NCBI RefSeq assembly: GCF_000741705.1
Contig: NZ_JGZI01000010.1
Location: 62,001 to 126,000, forward strand
Source of the DNA: Bifidobacterium psychraerophilum
GTDB lineage: Bacteria > Actinomycetota > Actinomycetes > Actinomycetales > Bifidobacteriaceae
Direction of reading: 5' to 3'
Length of the DNA stretch: 64,000 nucleotides
Part shown: in pieces, positions 39,514 through 49,484 of the stretch
Numbering within the stretch: position 1 is the first letter of the stretch
How the letters are laid out: every line of letters begins with the position of its first letter
Notes under the pieces: model-generated
The model's database searches: none
What the model was told of the DNA's origin: nothing
What the model saw: only the letters and a program-made list of their open reading frames with translations
Position numbers and translations under genes: made by a program

Positions 39514-41229
39514 CTAGAGTCCGGCGTCGGCGGCCGTGACGTAGTCGGTATCGATAAGGGCGCTTTTGAGATTCGATGCCGAGACGGTTATCAGTGCGTG
39601 GGTCAGCGTCGGTGCTGTGATTCCGTTGCTTTTGGCCGAGGCGATGCTGCTGATGGTGCTGAGCGACTGATCGGCGTTCATCAATGCCAGCGCCTGTGCA
39701 AGGGTGTCTGCCAGGGTCTTGCGGTCTTCCAAAGCCGTCATCCACTGCTGTCCGTCGACGATTCCGGGGATGTTGTCCAGATAGGCCCCGTATCCGGTGA
39801 CGATTGGCCAGCTGCTGTCGTCCGTACCGTCCTTCTCCGAGTCGGTGCTCGAATCGGAGGAAGCCGAGGAGTCGGAGGAAGCCGTGGAATCGGATTGTTC
39901 CTCGCTGTCGGATTGCCCTTCAGGGGCAACGCTCGGATCCGGTGCCTTGCTTTTCTTGAGATCCTTCTTGCCTGTGATGTTATCGACGATTCCCGAAATG
40001 GTGATCTCCGGATTGATGTCCGCCGCGGTGCCCGTATAGCCGAGAGAGCTCAGCGTCGTCGTGACGGCTGAGGCCACGTAGTCATTCGTCGCAAGAATGC
40101 CGTCTATGCGGGTGTGTTTGCCTGATGCTTTGGAGTTCTTGCCCAGGCGGTTGGTCAGTTCCTTCTTGATCGAATCCTCGTTCGAAGCATCGAAGGTGAC
40201 GGACTTCCAGCTATCGGCCGTACTGTTCTTATCGAGCAACGCTGATGGGCTCACCACCGTGCCGTTGCGGAAATACGGGCCGAGTACCTCCCACATGGCC
40301 GCGAAGGCGGTTTGGTCGATCGATGAGGAGGTGGTCGTGTCCGACGATTTCGATGAGTTCGCCGAATCGGAGGGGAGCATGATTTCGATCTGCTTCGGAT
40401 TCTCGGTGCTGGTCTTGTCGAGTTCCAATTTGCTGACCAACTGCTTGGCCTGCACCTGGGCCATCTGCTGCACCGAGGACATCGGCACGAAGAGATCCGG
40501 TGTGAAACCCTCGAGTGTGGAGGAGAGCAGGACCACATGCATGCCGGATTTCTTGGCGAGATTCAAAGCCGAAATCATCCTGCTCACCGAAGCCTGTTCG
40601 GAGCTCGATTCGGTATCGCTGTCGGATGAGGCACTGGATGAAGCCGTGGCGGAAGCGGACTTGCTGCTCGAAGCGCTGGAGGACGGGGAGGAAGTGCCTT
40701 CGGATTGGGTGCCGGTGCCCGATGAACTGTGTTGCAGGGCCTTACCCAGGTAATCCCCGAACTGCCGCTCGGTGCTTGTGTTCTCTATTACCGGTGCGAC
40801 AATCAGGCTTTCCGATCCTGATCCCGATGATGACGCGCTACTGGAATTGCCGCTGGCCTGCGTGACATGGTTCACCACATAATCCTGGACGGCCCTGCTC
40901 TGCTCGTCGAGGGTGTCCTGCGTCTGCGTGCTTATCGACTGCTTATCCATATGCCGTGTGCGCAGTGACGCGCTGAGTTCGGAAACGAATGCGGTCCACT
41001 TGTTCAACGGCGTGTGCTGGGAGAGTGTGATCCCGTCCGATGGGGTGAATATCGCAACGCTGCCCGTCGCCTTGGTGGTCGAAGCCGATGTTGAGGCCGA
41101 TTGCGTGTTATCGGGTGAGGGCGAGCAACTGGCGGCCGAAATGACCAGCAGCGATGCCATCAGGGCGGCGAACATCCGGCCCACTGTGCTACTGCGATGC
41201 TTGCTATGCCCGATCCAGCTCAGTTTCAC
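39514..41229 (-). CDS. Lipoprotein, sugar-type periplasmic-binding-like, with Ser/Asp-rich insertions
   Basis: This protein of 571 residues has an N-terminal signal (VGRMFAALMASLLVISAASC, lipobox AASC), so it should be a cell-surface lipoprotein. The core looks like an ABC sugar-binding protein of the ribose/ChvE type (GVAIFTPSDGI-like start, IDGILATNDYVASAVTTTLSSLGYTG, ITISGIVDNITGK, SSWPIVTGYGAYLDNI). At least two long Ser/Asp/Glu-rich insertions are present (about residues 150-210 and 460-500). No ABC permease is adjacent. The GTG at 41229 is preceded by AAGGGG; the longer frame to 41379 has no signal logic. Confidence 0.65.
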   Translation of the reverse strand: MKLSWIGHSKHRSSTVGRMFAALMASLLVISAASCSPSPDNTQSASTSASTTKATGSVAIFTPSDGITLSQHTPLNKWTAFVSELSASLRTRHMDKQSISTQTQDTLDEQSRAVQDYVVNHVTQASGNSSSASSSGSGSESLIVAPVIENTSTERQFGDYLGKALQHSSSGTGTQSEGTSSPSSSASSSKSASATASSSASSDSDTESSSEQASVSRMISALNLAKKSGMHVVLLSSTLEGFTPDLFVPMSSVQQMAQVQAKQLVSKLELDKTSTENPKQIEIMLPSDSANSSKSSDTTTSSSIDQTAFAAMWEVLGPYFRNGTVVSPSALLDKNSTADSWKSVTFDASNEDSIKKELTNRLGKNSKASGKHTRIDGILATNDYVASAVTTTLSSLGYTGTAADINPEITISGIVDNITGKKDLKKSKAPDPSVAPEGQSDSEEQSDSTASSDSSASSDSSTDSEKDGTDDSSWPIVTGYGAYLDNIPGIVDGQQWMTALEDRKTLADTLAQALALMNADQSLSTISSIASAKSNGITAPTLTHALITVSASNLKSALIDTDYVTAADAGL

Positions 41230-41354
41230 GATTCCCCTTATTGTATGGAACACCTTGGTATTGGAACTCCGTGCGTGCAGGAGCTCTCTGTAGGCTACCC
41301 GTATCAACGAACCATTGTAGGGTAATGAGCTGATTCGGCGCAGGAAGCGCAAAC

Positions 41355-41394
41355 TTTCGCCCGGACCGCAAAACAGCATGCGGTCCGGGCGAAA
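41355..41394. terminator. Hairpin terminator after icd
   Basis: TTTCGCCCGGACCGC pairs perfectly with GCGGTCCGGGCGAAA (15 bp) around a 10-nt loop, between the lipoprotein gene promoter region and the end of icd on the minus strand. Confidence 0.8.
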
Positions 41395-41428
41395 ATGTCG
41401 GGTCAGGTTTGGCTACAGCGCTATGGGG

Positions 41429-42646
41429 CTATGCGGACAGGGCCTTGCGCAGCTCCTCATCAAGGGCGTCCATGAATCCTTCGGTATCCAACCAGGCCTG
41501 CTGCGGTCCGACGAGAGTGGCCAGATCCTTGGTCATACGGCCCGATTCAACGGTCGAAATGATCACCGACTCCAAGGTTTTGGCGAAGTGATCGAGTTCC
41601 GGCGTACCGTCGAGCTGTGCGCGGTGCTTGAGCCCACCGGTCCAGGCATAAATCGACGCAATCGGATTGGTGGAGGTCTTTTCGCCCTGCTGCCAGCGGC
41701 GGTAGTGCCTGGTGACCGTGCCGTGGGCCGCCTCGGCTTCGACGGTCTGCCCGTCAGGTGTCATCAGGACCGAGGTCATCAGACCCAGGGAACCGAAACC
41801 TTGGGCCACGGTATCCGACTGGACATCGCCGTCATAGTTCTTGCACGCCCAGACATAACCGCCTGACCACTTCAAAGAGCTTGCGACCATGTCGTCGATC
41901 AGACGGTGCTCGTAGGTGAGTCCCTCGGCCTCGTAGCGCTCCTTGTACTCGGTTTCGAAGACCTCGGCAAAGATGTCCTTGAAGCGTCCGTCGTATGCCT
42001 TGAGGATCGTGTTCTTGGTGCTCAGGTAGACGGGGTAGTGGCGCAGCAGCCCGTAGTTGAAGCAGGCGCGCGCGAATCCGGTTATCGAATCGTCGAGGTT
42101 GTACTGCACCTGCGCAACGCCGGAACCCGGGTAGTCGAACACCACATGTTCGATGGCTTCGGAACCGTCTTCGGGCGTGAAGGTGACGGTGAGCCTCCCC
42201 TTGCCCGGCACCTGGAAATCGGTGGCCTTGTACTGGTCACCGAAGGCGTGGCGCGCGACGATGATCGGCTTGGTCCAACCCGGGACCAGTCTGGGGACAT
42301 TCGATATGACGATCGGTTCACGGAAAATCGTTCCGCCGAGGATGTTGCGGATGGTGCCGTTGGGGGATTTCCACATGCGCTTGAGCCCGAATTCCTCGAC
42401 CCTGGCCTCATCTGGCGTGATGGTGGCGCATTTCACGCCCACATGCTCACGGCTGATGGCGTTCGCCGCATCTATGGTCACCTGGTCGTCGGTGGCGTCA
42501 CGGTGCTCGATGCCGAGATCGTAGTAATCAAGATCGACGTCCAGATAGGGGAGGATCAGCCTGTCTTTGATGTCTTTCCAGATGACGCGGGTCATCTCGT
42601 CACCGTCAAGCTCCACAACTGTGCCTTCGACTTTGATTTTGGCCAT
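41429..42646 (-). CDS. icd: Isocitrate dehydrogenase, NADP-dependent
   Basis: The protein of 405 residues matches the homodimeric NADP-type isocitrate dehydrogenase, which gives 2-oxoglutarate for glutamate synthesis. The beginning [22 protein letters not shown], the [20 protein letters not shown] loop and the [29 protein letters not shown] region are diagnostic. AGGAGG is 6 nt before the ATG at 42646. The longer frame to 42739 is not needed. It is divergent from guaB3, with three direct repeats between them. Confidence 0.96.
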   Translation of the reverse strand: MAKIKVEGTVVELDGDEMTRVIWKDIKDRLILPYLDVDLDYYDLGIEHRDATDDQVTIDAANAISREHVGVKCATITPDEARVEEFGLKRMWKSPNGTIRNILGGTIFREPIVISNVPRLVPGWTKPIIVARHAFGDQYKATDFQVPGKGRLTVTFTPEDGSEAIEHVVFDYPGSGVAQVQYNLDDSITGFARACFNYGLLRHYPVYLSTKNTILKAYDGRFKDIFAEVFETEYKERYEAEGLTYEHRLIDDMVASSLKWSGGYVWACKNYDGDVQSDTVAQGFGSLGLMTSVLMTPDGQTVEAEAAHGTVTRHYRRWQQGEKTSTNPIASIYAWTGGLKHRAQLDGTPELDHFAKTLESVIISTVESGRMTKDLATLVGPQQAWLDTEGFMDALDEELRKALSA

Positions 42647-42674
42647 GCACTGCCTCCTGAATTGCAAGATGTGA

Positions 42675-42721
42675 TTTACCGGGTCAAGTTTTACCCGACG
42701 GATGTTACTGACTTTACCCGA
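42675..42721. promoter_or_regulatory. Three direct repeats TTTACC(C/G)G between icd and guaB3
   Basis: TTTACCGGG (42675), TTTACCCGA (42690) and TTTACCCGA (42713) are in the same orientation, 15 and 23 bp apart, inside the divergent promoter region. A regulator binding site is possible but not identified. Confidence 0.4.
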
Positions 42722-42752
42722 GCGGTCGGGCATGCGCATTAATCTGAATGAT

Positions 42753-43877
42753 ATGTCTCAGGAAATCGAAATCGGTCTCGGAAAAAAAGGTCGTCTTGCG
42801 TACTCGCTCGATGATGTCGCCATCGTTCCCTCGCGTCGTACCCGCGACCCGCAGGACGTCTCGACCCAATGGCAGGTGGATGCCTATGAATTCGACATCC
42901 CCGTGATCGCGGCACCGATGGATTCGGTGAGCAGTCCTGCGACCGCAATCGAGATGGGCAGGCTTGGAGGTCTTGGCGTCCTCGACCTTGAAGGGCTATG
43001 GACCAGATATGAGGATCCGCAGCCTCTGCTGGACGAAATCGCGCAGCTTCCCGCCGATAGGGCGACGCAGCGCATCCAGGAGATCTATACGGAACCCGTC
43101 AAGGCAGAACTCATCACGCGCCGTCTGCACGAGATTCGCGATGCCGGTGTGACGGTCGCGGGAGCGTTGTCCCCCCAGCGCACCCAGCAGTTCTCCTCAA
43201 CCGTGATCGAAGCGGGCGTCGATCTCTTCGTGATCCGCGGCACCGCGGTTTCCGCTGAGCACGTGTCCACCACGCATGAACCGTTGAACCTCAAGCAGTT
43301 CATCTACGAACTCGACGTACCCGTGATCGTCGGGGGAGCGGCGACCTACCAGGCCGCACTGCATCTGATGCGCACCGGTGCGGCGGGAGTCCTCGTCGGT
43401 TTCGGCGGTGGCGCCGTCTCCGCGACCCGCACCACGATCGGCGTGCACGCGCCGATGGCGACGGCGATCGCCGATGTATCGGAGGCAAGGCGCGACTACA
43501 TGGATGAGTCGGGTGGCCGTTACGTCCAGGTCATCGCGGACAGCGGCATGGGGAATTCGGGCAGCTTCGTGAAGGCTTTGGCCTTGGGTGCCGATGCGGT
43601 CATGCTGGGTACCCCCTTGGCCCGGGCCACACAGGCTCCGGGGCAGGGCAAGCACTGGGGTGCCGAGGCGCGCCATATCGAGCTGCCGCGTGGCTTCCGG
43701 GCGGATGTCGGCACAGTGGGCACCTTGGAGGAGATTCTCAACGGTCCAAGCCACCAGCCGGATGGCAGAACCAATTTCATCGGGGCGCTGCGCCGTGCGA
43801 TGGCTTCTACGGGATATGTCGATATCAAGAATTTCCAGCGTTGCGGAGTGGTCGTGACGCCTTTCGGCGAAGCCTAG
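42753..43877 (+). CDS. guaB3: GuaB3-family IMP dehydrogenase-related protein
   Basis: The protein of 374 residues is of the IMPDH/GMP reductase superfamily, GuaB3 branch, without CBS domains. The start [32 protein letters not shown], the phosphate loop and the late [27 protein letters not shown] are typical. The usual catalytic Cys loop reads [15 protein letters not shown] with no cysteine, so the enzyme's reaction is uncertain, as is common in actinobacterial GuaB3. I chose the ATG at 42753, which has TAATCT 7 nt upstream of it and no Shine-Dalgarno. Confidence 0.85.
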   Translation: MSQEIEIGLGKKGRLAYSLDDVAIVPSRRTRDPQDVSTQWQVDAYEFDIPVIAAPMDSVSSPATAIEMGRLGGLGVLDLEGLWTRYEDPQPLLDEIAQLPADRATQRIQEIYTEPVKAELITRRLHEIRDAGVTVAGALSPQRTQQFSSTVIEAGVDLFVIRGTAVSAEHVSTTHEPLNLKQFIYELDVPVIVGGAATYQAALHLMRTGAAGVLVGFGGGAVSATRTTIGVHAPMATAIADVSEARRDYMDESGGRYVQVIADSGMGNSGSFVKALALGADAVMLGTPLARATQAPGQGKHWGAEARHIELPRGFRADVGTVGTLEEILNGPSHQPDGRTNFIGALRRAMASTGYVDIKNFQRCGVVVTPFGEA

Positions 43878-43978
43878 CAGTGATCGCCGCCCCTGGGGCA
43901 TGGCCGCTTCGCGAGCCGATGCCCCCACTTATCCACAGTCGGGTGAAGGCGTGTTGACGGGGCTTCGTATTCCTTGAG

Positions 43979-44010
43979 ATGCTCGTGGTGTTTACAGACA
44001 CCGCGAGCAT
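43979..44010 (+). promoter_or_regulatory. Hairpin upstream of the Rv3235-like gene
   Basis: ATGCTCGTGGTGT pairs with ACACCGCGAGCAT (13 bp with one wobble) around a six-base loop. It lies about 10 bases before the ribosome-binding site of the next gene. It could also end guaB3 transcription; no T-run follows. Confidence 0.5.
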
Positions 44011-44030
44011 CTGCCGTATAAGGAGCGACC

Positions 44031-44543
44031 ATGAATCAGCCGGAATCCACACCCCGGGCGACAGGCCCGCAGATGCCCGAATCCAGGATGTATGGCATCG
44101 CATCATTCGAATGCGTGATCGCGTTGGGGTCGGGCATGATGCCCGTTTCGATGCATCTCTCGCGTTGCGTTCCCAGCACATTAAGCGACGAGGATTGCCG
44201 CCGTCTGTGCATCTCGGCGTGTCGTCTGTCGTGCATGGCGATTGACGTCGTCCGCAGGAGGCTCGATGCCCGCTTGTTGAGACGTTCGGTCGATGAACCG
44301 AGCATCAGCAAACTCGAAACCCTTTCCCTGCTGCTTAGCGAGCATTGGGTGCAATCCGTTGAAGTGAAACGCGAAATGGCGCGGCTGCCGGTCGTCGCGA
44401 GAAATCTGGATGCTGTGCTTGTCGATCCCCGGCGCATTGAAGTGGCGGTCCATATGAATATCGGGAGAACCCAATACTGGGCCAACACGGTTATGCGCCT
44501 ACGTAATCAGCGTTGGGTGTGTACGATGCTTGATCTTGGCTGA
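44031..44543 (+). CDS. Rv3235-family (DUF6459-like) hypothetical protein
   Basis: This is a protein of 170 residues. Its C-terminal ~60 residues (NLDAVLVDPRRIEVAVHMNIGRTQYWANTVMRLRNQRWVCTMLDLG) resemble the Rv3235/DUF6459 domain of actinobacteria, known for the ending WLCTxLxxG. The function is unknown. It has no signal or membrane segment. AAGGAG precedes the ATG. It is encoded in front of an acyl-CoA ligase gene and after guaB3. Confidence 0.65.
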   Translation: MNQPESTPRATGPQMPESRMYGIASFECVIALGSGMMPVSMHLSRCVPSTLSDEDCRRLCISACRLSCMAIDVVRRRLDARLLRRSVDEPSISKLETLSLLLSEHWVQSVEVKREMARLPVVARNLDAVLVDPRRIEVAVHMNIGRTQYWANTVMRLRNQRWVCTMLDLG

Positions 44544-44584
44544 ATGCAGGGTTTTGGGCAGTGCATCGCCTTATAGTGGAGCCT

Positions 44585-46690
44585 ATGCTAAGAGAATTTT
44601 CCGTAGAGACGTCTCATCCGACTAACGATGGAGACACCGTTTTTTCATTGCTGAGCAATCGAGTCGAGAGGTATCCGGAGGACACCATCGCCCAATGGCA
44701 GGACGAGTTCACCCGGGATTGGCACGAGGTCAGAGCCGACCAGATGCTTCAACGTGTGCGCGAAGTCGCCAAAGGACTGATGGCGCTTGGTGTGCACAAG
44801 GGAAGCACCGTCGTCATCTACTCCGCGACCTGCTACGACTGGGGCGTCATCGATTTCGCCTGCGCCGCGATCGGCGCGGTCTCCGTGCCCGTGTACGAGA
44901 CCGATTCAAGCAAGCAGGCCGCCGCCATCGTCAAGGATGTCAAGCCCGTGGTCGCTTTCGCGGGTGGGAGCGATCATGCCCAGGTCCTCGAAGGTCTCAG
45001 AAGTGGATCGCAGGGGTTGAAGTATGTCTTCAACTTCGAGGCAGGCGGGTTGAACGCCGTGAGCGATTTCGGCGAATCGATATCCGAGGATGATCTCGAC
45101 AAGGCGATCGTGCAGGTGAAGGCGGATGATCTGAGCACCATCGTCTACACCTCAGGTTCCACCGGCAAGCCCAAAGGCGTTATGCTGACCCACCGGAATT
45201 TCACGCATATCGTCTTCGCCGGTTACGAGGCCTTGCCGAACATGCTGGCGGCTCCGAGCAGACTGCTGCTCTTCCTCCCTTTGGCCCACTGCTTCGCACG
45301 CTATATCCAGTATGTCGCGATCGGTTCGCGCGGTGTCGTCGGCTATGTGCCGAATACCAAGCATCTGCTTGCAGACCTTCGCAGTTTCAAGCCTTCATAT
45401 CTGCTGGGGGTCCCGCGAGTCTTCGAGAAGGTCTACAACGCCGCCTCGCAGAAGGCGGGGGCCGGCATTCGCGGAAGACTGTTCGCACAGGCCTTTGAAC
45501 ACTTCGTGCAATGGTCGAAGACAGAGCAGCTTCACGAGCGCCACACCGCGATCCAACGACTGCGTCACCGCTTCTTCATGGGTACGGTCGGCAGTTCGGT
45601 CCGATCGGCGCTTGGACCGAACCTGCGTTTTCTGGCCTGTGGCGGCGCACCGATGAATGCCGACCTCGCGCACTTCTTCAATGGAATCGACGACATCACC
45701 TTCATTCAGGGGTATGGCATGACGGAAACGGCCGCCCCCTGCTGCGTCAACGGGGAGATAGAGAACGAGGTCGGTTCGGTCGGGCGTCCCGGACCGGGCA
45801 TCTCCGTGGGGCTTGCGGATGACGACGAGCTGCTGGTCAAGGGTCCCAACGTCTTCGTTGGATACTACGGCAGCAAGCGCCTTGACCGCAGCGTGATAGA
45901 TGCCGACGGCTGGTTGCATACCGGCGATCTGGCCACGATCGACGACAATGGCTTCGTCTTCATCACCGGCAGGAAAAAGGACATCATCATCACCGCGGGT
46001 GGAAAGAACATCAGTCCCGCACCGCTGGAGGACACGATTTCGACCTGCCCGATCGTCTCCCAATCCGTTGTTGTGGGGGATGCCAAGCCCTTCATCGGCG
46101 CGTTGATCACGCTGGATCCGGAAATGCTGCATTCCTGGTTGAAGTCGCAAGCTCTCGATCCGGAGATGCCGGTTGAGGAAGCGGCCACGAATGACGCGGT
46201 CCGTGCCTTCGTGCAGCAGTACGTCGACCAGGCCAACAGCACGGTTTCCAGAGCCGAGTCCGTGCGTAAATTCATCATCATCAATGAGGACTTCACACAG
46301 GAGCAGGGCACGCTCACCCCCAGCATGAAGGTCGTGCGCCCACAGGTCCTGCGTCTCTATGCGCAGTTGATCGATAAGGTGCTCTACGCCCCGAAGAACC
46401 CGAATGCCAGGCCCGTTCCAACAACCGCGAAGTTGATGGAGAAGGCCAGCGAATCGGTGACCCCGCTGGTGAATATGGCGCAGGAGAACGCCCTGCCGAG
46501 GATCAATGAGATGCGCGAGGCGATTGATCGGGCCCGCACGAATGTGTCGGATTCCTTTGCTAGCGTTTCCGAGAGGATTCGTTCGGCCCAGGACGGCGAA
46601 GATGAGCATGACGATCATGAGGCCCATGACGAGCATGATGCGCAGACCGATACGGGCGGCGAGAAGACGCAAGAAGCCAACGAGGAGTAA
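44585..46690 (+). CDS. Long-chain fatty acid-CoA ligase, longer paralogue with His/Asp-rich tail
   Basis: The protein of 701 residues is a second ANL acyl-CoA ligase. Motifs are [47 protein letters not shown] and [17 protein letters not shown]. It has an extra C-terminal region of about 90 residues: an amphipathic stretch ([18 protein letters not shown]) followed by an acidic His/Asp/Glu tail. The tail is not part of the ANL fold and might bind metal or a membrane partner. TATAGT sits 7 nt before the ATG and the SD (GGAG) is only 3 nt away. Its stop nearly abuts def. Confidence 0.9.
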   Translation: MLREFSVETSHPTNDGDTVFSLLSNRVERYPEDTIAQWQDEFTRDWHEVRADQMLQRVREVAKGLMALGVHKGSTVVIYSATCYDWGVIDFACAAIGAVSVPVYETDSSKQAAAIVKDVKPVVAFAGGSDHAQVLEGLRSGSQGLKYVFNFEAGGLNAVSDFGESISEDDLDKAIVQVKADDLSTIVYTSGSTGKPKGVMLTHRNFTHIVFAGYEALPNMLAAPSRLLLFLPLAHCFARYIQYVAIGSRGVVGYVPNTKHLLADLRSFKPSYLLGVPRVFEKVYNAASQKAGAGIRGRLFAQAFEHFVQWSKTEQLHERHTAIQRLRHRFFMGTVGSSVRSALGPNLRFLACGGAPMNADLAHFFNGIDDITFIQGYGMTETAAPCCVNGEIENEVGSVGRPGPGISVGLADDDELLVKGPNVFVGYYGSKRLDRSVIDADGWLHTGDLATIDDNGFVFITGRKKDIIITAGGKNISPAPLEDTISTCPIVSQSVVVGDAKPFIGALITLDPEMLHSWLKSQALDPEMPVEEAATNDAVRAFVQQYVDQANSTVSRAESVRKFIIINEDFTQEQGTLTPSMKVVRPQVLRLYAQLIDKVLYAPKNPNARPVPTTAKLMEKASESVTPLVNMAQENALPRINEMREAIDRARTNVSDSFASVSERIRSAQDGEDEHDDHEAHDEHDAQTDTGGEKTQEANEE

Positions 46691-46692
46691 TT

Positions 46693-47178
46693 GTGGCAAT
46701 TCGAGATATCCGGGTGGTCCCGGACCCTGTGCTTCGCACGCCCTGCGACCCTGTCAGGGACATCACGCCAGCAGTCAGAAGATTGGTTCAGGATCTGATA
46801 GACACCGTTGACGATCCCGGACGCGCGGGTCTTTCCGCGAACCAGATCGGTGTGAGCCTCAGGGCCTTCTCATTCAACATCGAGGGCAAGGTCGGCTACG
46901 TGCTCAATCCGGTGATCGAGGAGGTCTCCGGTGAGCAGACCGGCGACGAAGGCTGTCTGTCCCTGCCGGGCCTGTGGTACGAGACCAGAAGAAGCGACTA
47001 CGCCCGGGTGCGTGGCACCGATCTGGATGGCAAGGAGGTTGTGCTTGAGGGCAGCGGGTTGATGGGCAGGATGCTGCAGCATGAGTGCGACCACCTGGAC
47101 GGTCACGTCTATATTGACCGTCTGGAGAAGGATGTGCGTCGCAAGGCATTGCGGCAGTTGAGGAGTCAGGGACTCTGA
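46693..47178 (+). CDS. def: Peptide deformylase
   Basis: The deformylase of 161 residues removes the formyl group from nascent proteins. All three motifs are visible: [16 protein letters not shown], and QHECDHLDG, with the metal-binding Cys in motif 2 and two His in motif 3. It uses a GTG start at 46693, with GAGGAG upstream, two bases after the ligase stop. It is followed by a strong terminator-like palindrome. A typical single-domain bacterial length. Confidence 0.95.
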   Translation: MAIRDIRVVPDPVLRTPCDPVRDITPAVRRLVQDLIDTVDDPGRAGLSANQIGVSLRAFSFNIEGKVGYVLNPVIEEVSGEQTGDEGCLSLPGLWYETRRSDYARVRGTDLDGKEVVLEGSGLMGRMLQHECDHLDGHVYIDRLEKDVRRKALRQLRSQGL

Positions 47179-47210
47179 GCGAAGGCCCTGGTTGGGCTGT
47201 AATCGTTGCC

Positions 47211-47244
47211 GTGCCCCGTCGGAAGTCGACTTCCGACGGGGCAC
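47211..47244. terminator. Perfect palindrome terminator after def
   Basis: The arms GTGCCCCGTCGGAAG and CTTCCGACGGGGCAC form a perfect 15-bp stem closing on TCGA. The following GTTCTGTTCC is only moderately T-rich. Confidence 0.8.
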
Positions 47245-47450
47245 GTTCTGTTCCGGTGTTGTGGTAGTGTGAATACTTGTGTGTCGCCTAGGACTTTGAC
47301 GCAGTCGCAGACGTCGGGGTTCGTCATGAATACCACTATCAGACACACGAATTCGCGCCATGTTAGCGATGACCTGTGTCGGTCGGCCTTCGGGTTGCAC
47401 TCAGGTTCGCATGGCCAGGCAATAACCGGCAATGAAAGGCACAATTCAAT
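47245..47450 (+). promoter_or_regulatory. Long rpsB leader with pairing arms
   Basis: The 206 bases before rpsB have GTGTGTC (47279-47285) and GACACAC (47342-47348), which could pair across a structured loop, and several GC-rich hairpins. Ribosomal protein operons are often controlled in the leader by their own product. No known leader class was recognised. Confidence 0.4.
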
Positions 47451-48350
47451 ATGGCACAGATCACCATGAGCGAAATGCTCAAGGCAGGCGTCCATTTCGG
47501 TCACCAGACCCGTCGTTGGAACCCAAAGATGAAGCAGTACATCTTGGTGGAGCGCAACGGCATCCATATCATCAATCTTTTCAAGTCCCTTGACCTCATC
47601 GACAAGGCTTACGACTTCATCCGCCAGACCGTGGCCCACAACGGCACCGTCCTCTTCGTCGGCACCAAGAAGCAGGCACAGGAGGCCGTGAAGAAGCAGG
47701 CCATCCGCGTGAACATGCCATATGTGTCCGAGCGCTGGCTCGGCGGCATGCTGACCAACTTCCAGACCGTCTCCAAGCGCGTCTCCCGCTTGAAGGAACT
47801 CGAGGAGATGGACTTCAGTGATGTCCACGCTTCGGGCCTGACCAAGAAGGAGCTGCTGCTGCTCGAGCGCGAAAAGGACAAGCTCGAAAGGCAACTCGGC
47901 GGTATCCGCAACATGAACCGCACGCCTTCGGCACTGTTCGTGGTCGACATCAACAAGGAAGCCCTTGCCGTTCAGGAAGCGCACAAGCTGGGCATCCCGG
48001 TCGTCGCCCTGGTCGACACCAACACCGATCCCGAAGAGGTCAACTACCCGATTCCCGCCAACGATGACGCCATCCGCGGCATCGAGCTGCTCACCAGCCT
48101 GATGGCCGATGCAGTGGCTGAGGGCACCCTGGATCGCTCGAGCAAGGCAAGCAAGACGGAGACCTCCGCCGAGCAGCCTCTCGCCGAGTGGGAGCAGGAG
48201 CTGTTGAAGAAGCAGGATTCCGAAGCATCCGCCGAAACCCCAAAGGCTGAGGCAAGCGATACGGAAGCCGGGAAGACCGAGGCTCCGGTCTCCGCCCAGG
48301 CTCCTACCGATGCAGCAGCTGCTACCACGGAAACGGCCGAAGCCAAGTAA
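47451..48350 (+). CDS. rpsB: 30S ribosomal protein S2 with acidic C-terminal extension
   Basis: S2 is clear: [45 protein letters not shown], and the [31 protein letters not shown] core. The body is followed by ~60 residues rich in Ala, Glu and Thr (from [13 protein letters not shown] to the end), giving 299 residues versus about 250 in most bacteria. Such tails occur in actinobacteria. AAAGG is upstream but rather far (about 13 nt). Followed by tsf after a terminator-like hairpin, as in the usual rpsB-tsf pair. Confidence 0.97.
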   Translation: MAQITMSEMLKAGVHFGHQTRRWNPKMKQYILVERNGIHIINLFKSLDLIDKAYDFIRQTVAHNGTVLFVGTKKQAQEAVKKQAIRVNMPYVSERWLGGMLTNFQTVSKRVSRLKELEEMDFSDVHASGLTKKELLLLEREKDKLERQLGGIRNMNRTPSALFVVDINKEALAVQEAHKLGIPVVALVDTNTDPEEVNYPIPANDDAIRGIELLTSLMADAVAEGTLDRSSKASKTETSAEQPLAEWEQELLKKQDSEASAETPKAEASDTEAGKTEAPVSAQAPTDAAAATTETAEAK

Positions 48351-48358
48351 TTTTACTG

Positions 48359-48390
48359 GCCGTCCCGGGATAACACCGGGGCGGCTTTTA
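48359..48390 (+). terminator. Hairpin with T-run between rpsB and tsf
   Basis: GCCGTCCCGG pairs with CCGGGGCGGC (one wobble) and is followed by TTTTAT. It may lower tsf transcription relative to rpsB (partial terminator). Confidence 0.75.
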
Positions 48391-48409
48391 TCATCAGAGG
48401 AGAACATCA

Positions 48410-49258
48410 ATGGCAAAGATCACAGCCGCACTTATCAAAGAGCTCCGTGACGCCACCGGCGCAGGCATGATGGATGTGAAGAAGGCGCTGACCGAGGCGG
48501 AGGGCGATGTTGCTCGCGCCAAGGAGATCATCAGGGCAAAGGGCATCCAGGCAGCCGGCGCCCGTGAGGGACGCAAGGCACAGGAAGGCCTCATCGCCTC
48601 CACCGTTGTGGATGACGCCGCCGGACAGACCGCATACGCCGTCGAGCTGAATTCCGAAACCGACTTCGTTGCCAAGACCCCGCAGTTCGTGGAGTTCGGT
48701 GATGAGGTTGTGGCGGATGTGGCCAAGGCATCAGCCGCGACTGCTGAAGAGGCCCTTAAGGCTTCCTCCGAGGCCGGCACCGTGAACGATACGGTCGAAG
48801 AGGCTGGCGCTTTGTTCCACGAGCACGTGAAGCTCGGACAATTCGCGAAGGTTTCAGGACCCAAGGTCGAGATCTACGCCCACCGCAAGTCGGTTGAGCT
48901 GCCTCCGTCAATCGTGGCCATCATCGCCACCGATGAGGCGGGTTCGGCAGTGGCCCATGAAGTGGCGTTGCAGATTTCCGCGATGAGCCCCAAGTGGTTG
49001 AGCCGCGAGGATGTTCCCGAGGACATCGTGGAATCGGAGCGTCGTGTGGCGACCGAGAAGTCGCTGGCCGAAGGCAAGCCTGAGAAGATCGTCCCCAAGA
49101 TCGTCGAAGGACGTCTGAATTCCTTCTTCAAGGAGACGGTGCTGCTCGAACAGCAGTATGTGAAGGATGGTTCACGCACCATCGCCGATCTCTTCAAGGA
49201 AGTCGGCGGCAAGGCTGTGGCATTCTCACGTCTTGAGGTCGGCAAAGGCGAGGAGTGA
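48410..49258 (+). CDS. tsf: Elongation factor Ts
   Basis: This is the guanine-nucleotide exchange factor for EF-Tu, 282 residues. The N-terminal UBA-like domain (ALIKELRDATGAGMMDVKKALTEAEGD) and the SETDFVAK signature are present. Length fits the family. GAGGAG precedes the ATG. It is paired with rpsB. Confidence 0.97.
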   Translation: MAKITAALIKELRDATGAGMMDVKKALTEAEGDVARAKEIIRAKGIQAAGAREGRKAQEGLIASTVVDDAAGQTAYAVELNSETDFVAKTPQFVEFGDEVVADVAKASAATAEEALKASSEAGTVNDTVEEAGALFHEHVKLGQFAKVSGPKVEIYAHRKSVELPPSIVAIIATDEAGSAVAHEVALQISAMSPKWLSREDVPEDIVESERRVATEKSLAEGKPEKIVPKIVEGRLNSFFKETVLLEQQYVKDGSRTIADLFKEVGGKAVAFSRLEVGKGEE

Positions 49259-49315
49259 CGCATCCGCTGTAGCCCATCTCTCTGCGGGAGCGGGTTGCGG
49301 TGAGCGCGAGCAATG

Positions 49316-49345
49316 AGTGGGGGCGGTCATATGACCGCCCCCACT
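49316..49345. terminator. Perfect palindrome between tsf and pyrH
   Basis: The 30-bp palindrome with arms AGTGGGGGCGGTCAT and ATGACCGCCCCCACT is followed by TTGTAT. It is likely the terminator of rpsB-tsf. Confidence 0.8.
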
Positions 49346-49484
49346 TGTATATTCCGGATGGGGAACACGATGGTGTGGGATGCCGGGGGCTGAGCGCATC
49401 ATGCGGCATGGGAGCTATGTCTCCATTCGTGTATATCCTGAAATACGGTCTGCTAAGGACTCACAGTTATCAGAAAGGCATCAT

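Noticed and set aside
43929-43937. A perfect DnaA box (TTATCCACA)
   Set aside because: A single box without clusters, AT-rich melting region or dnaA/dnaN genes nearby is expected by chance.
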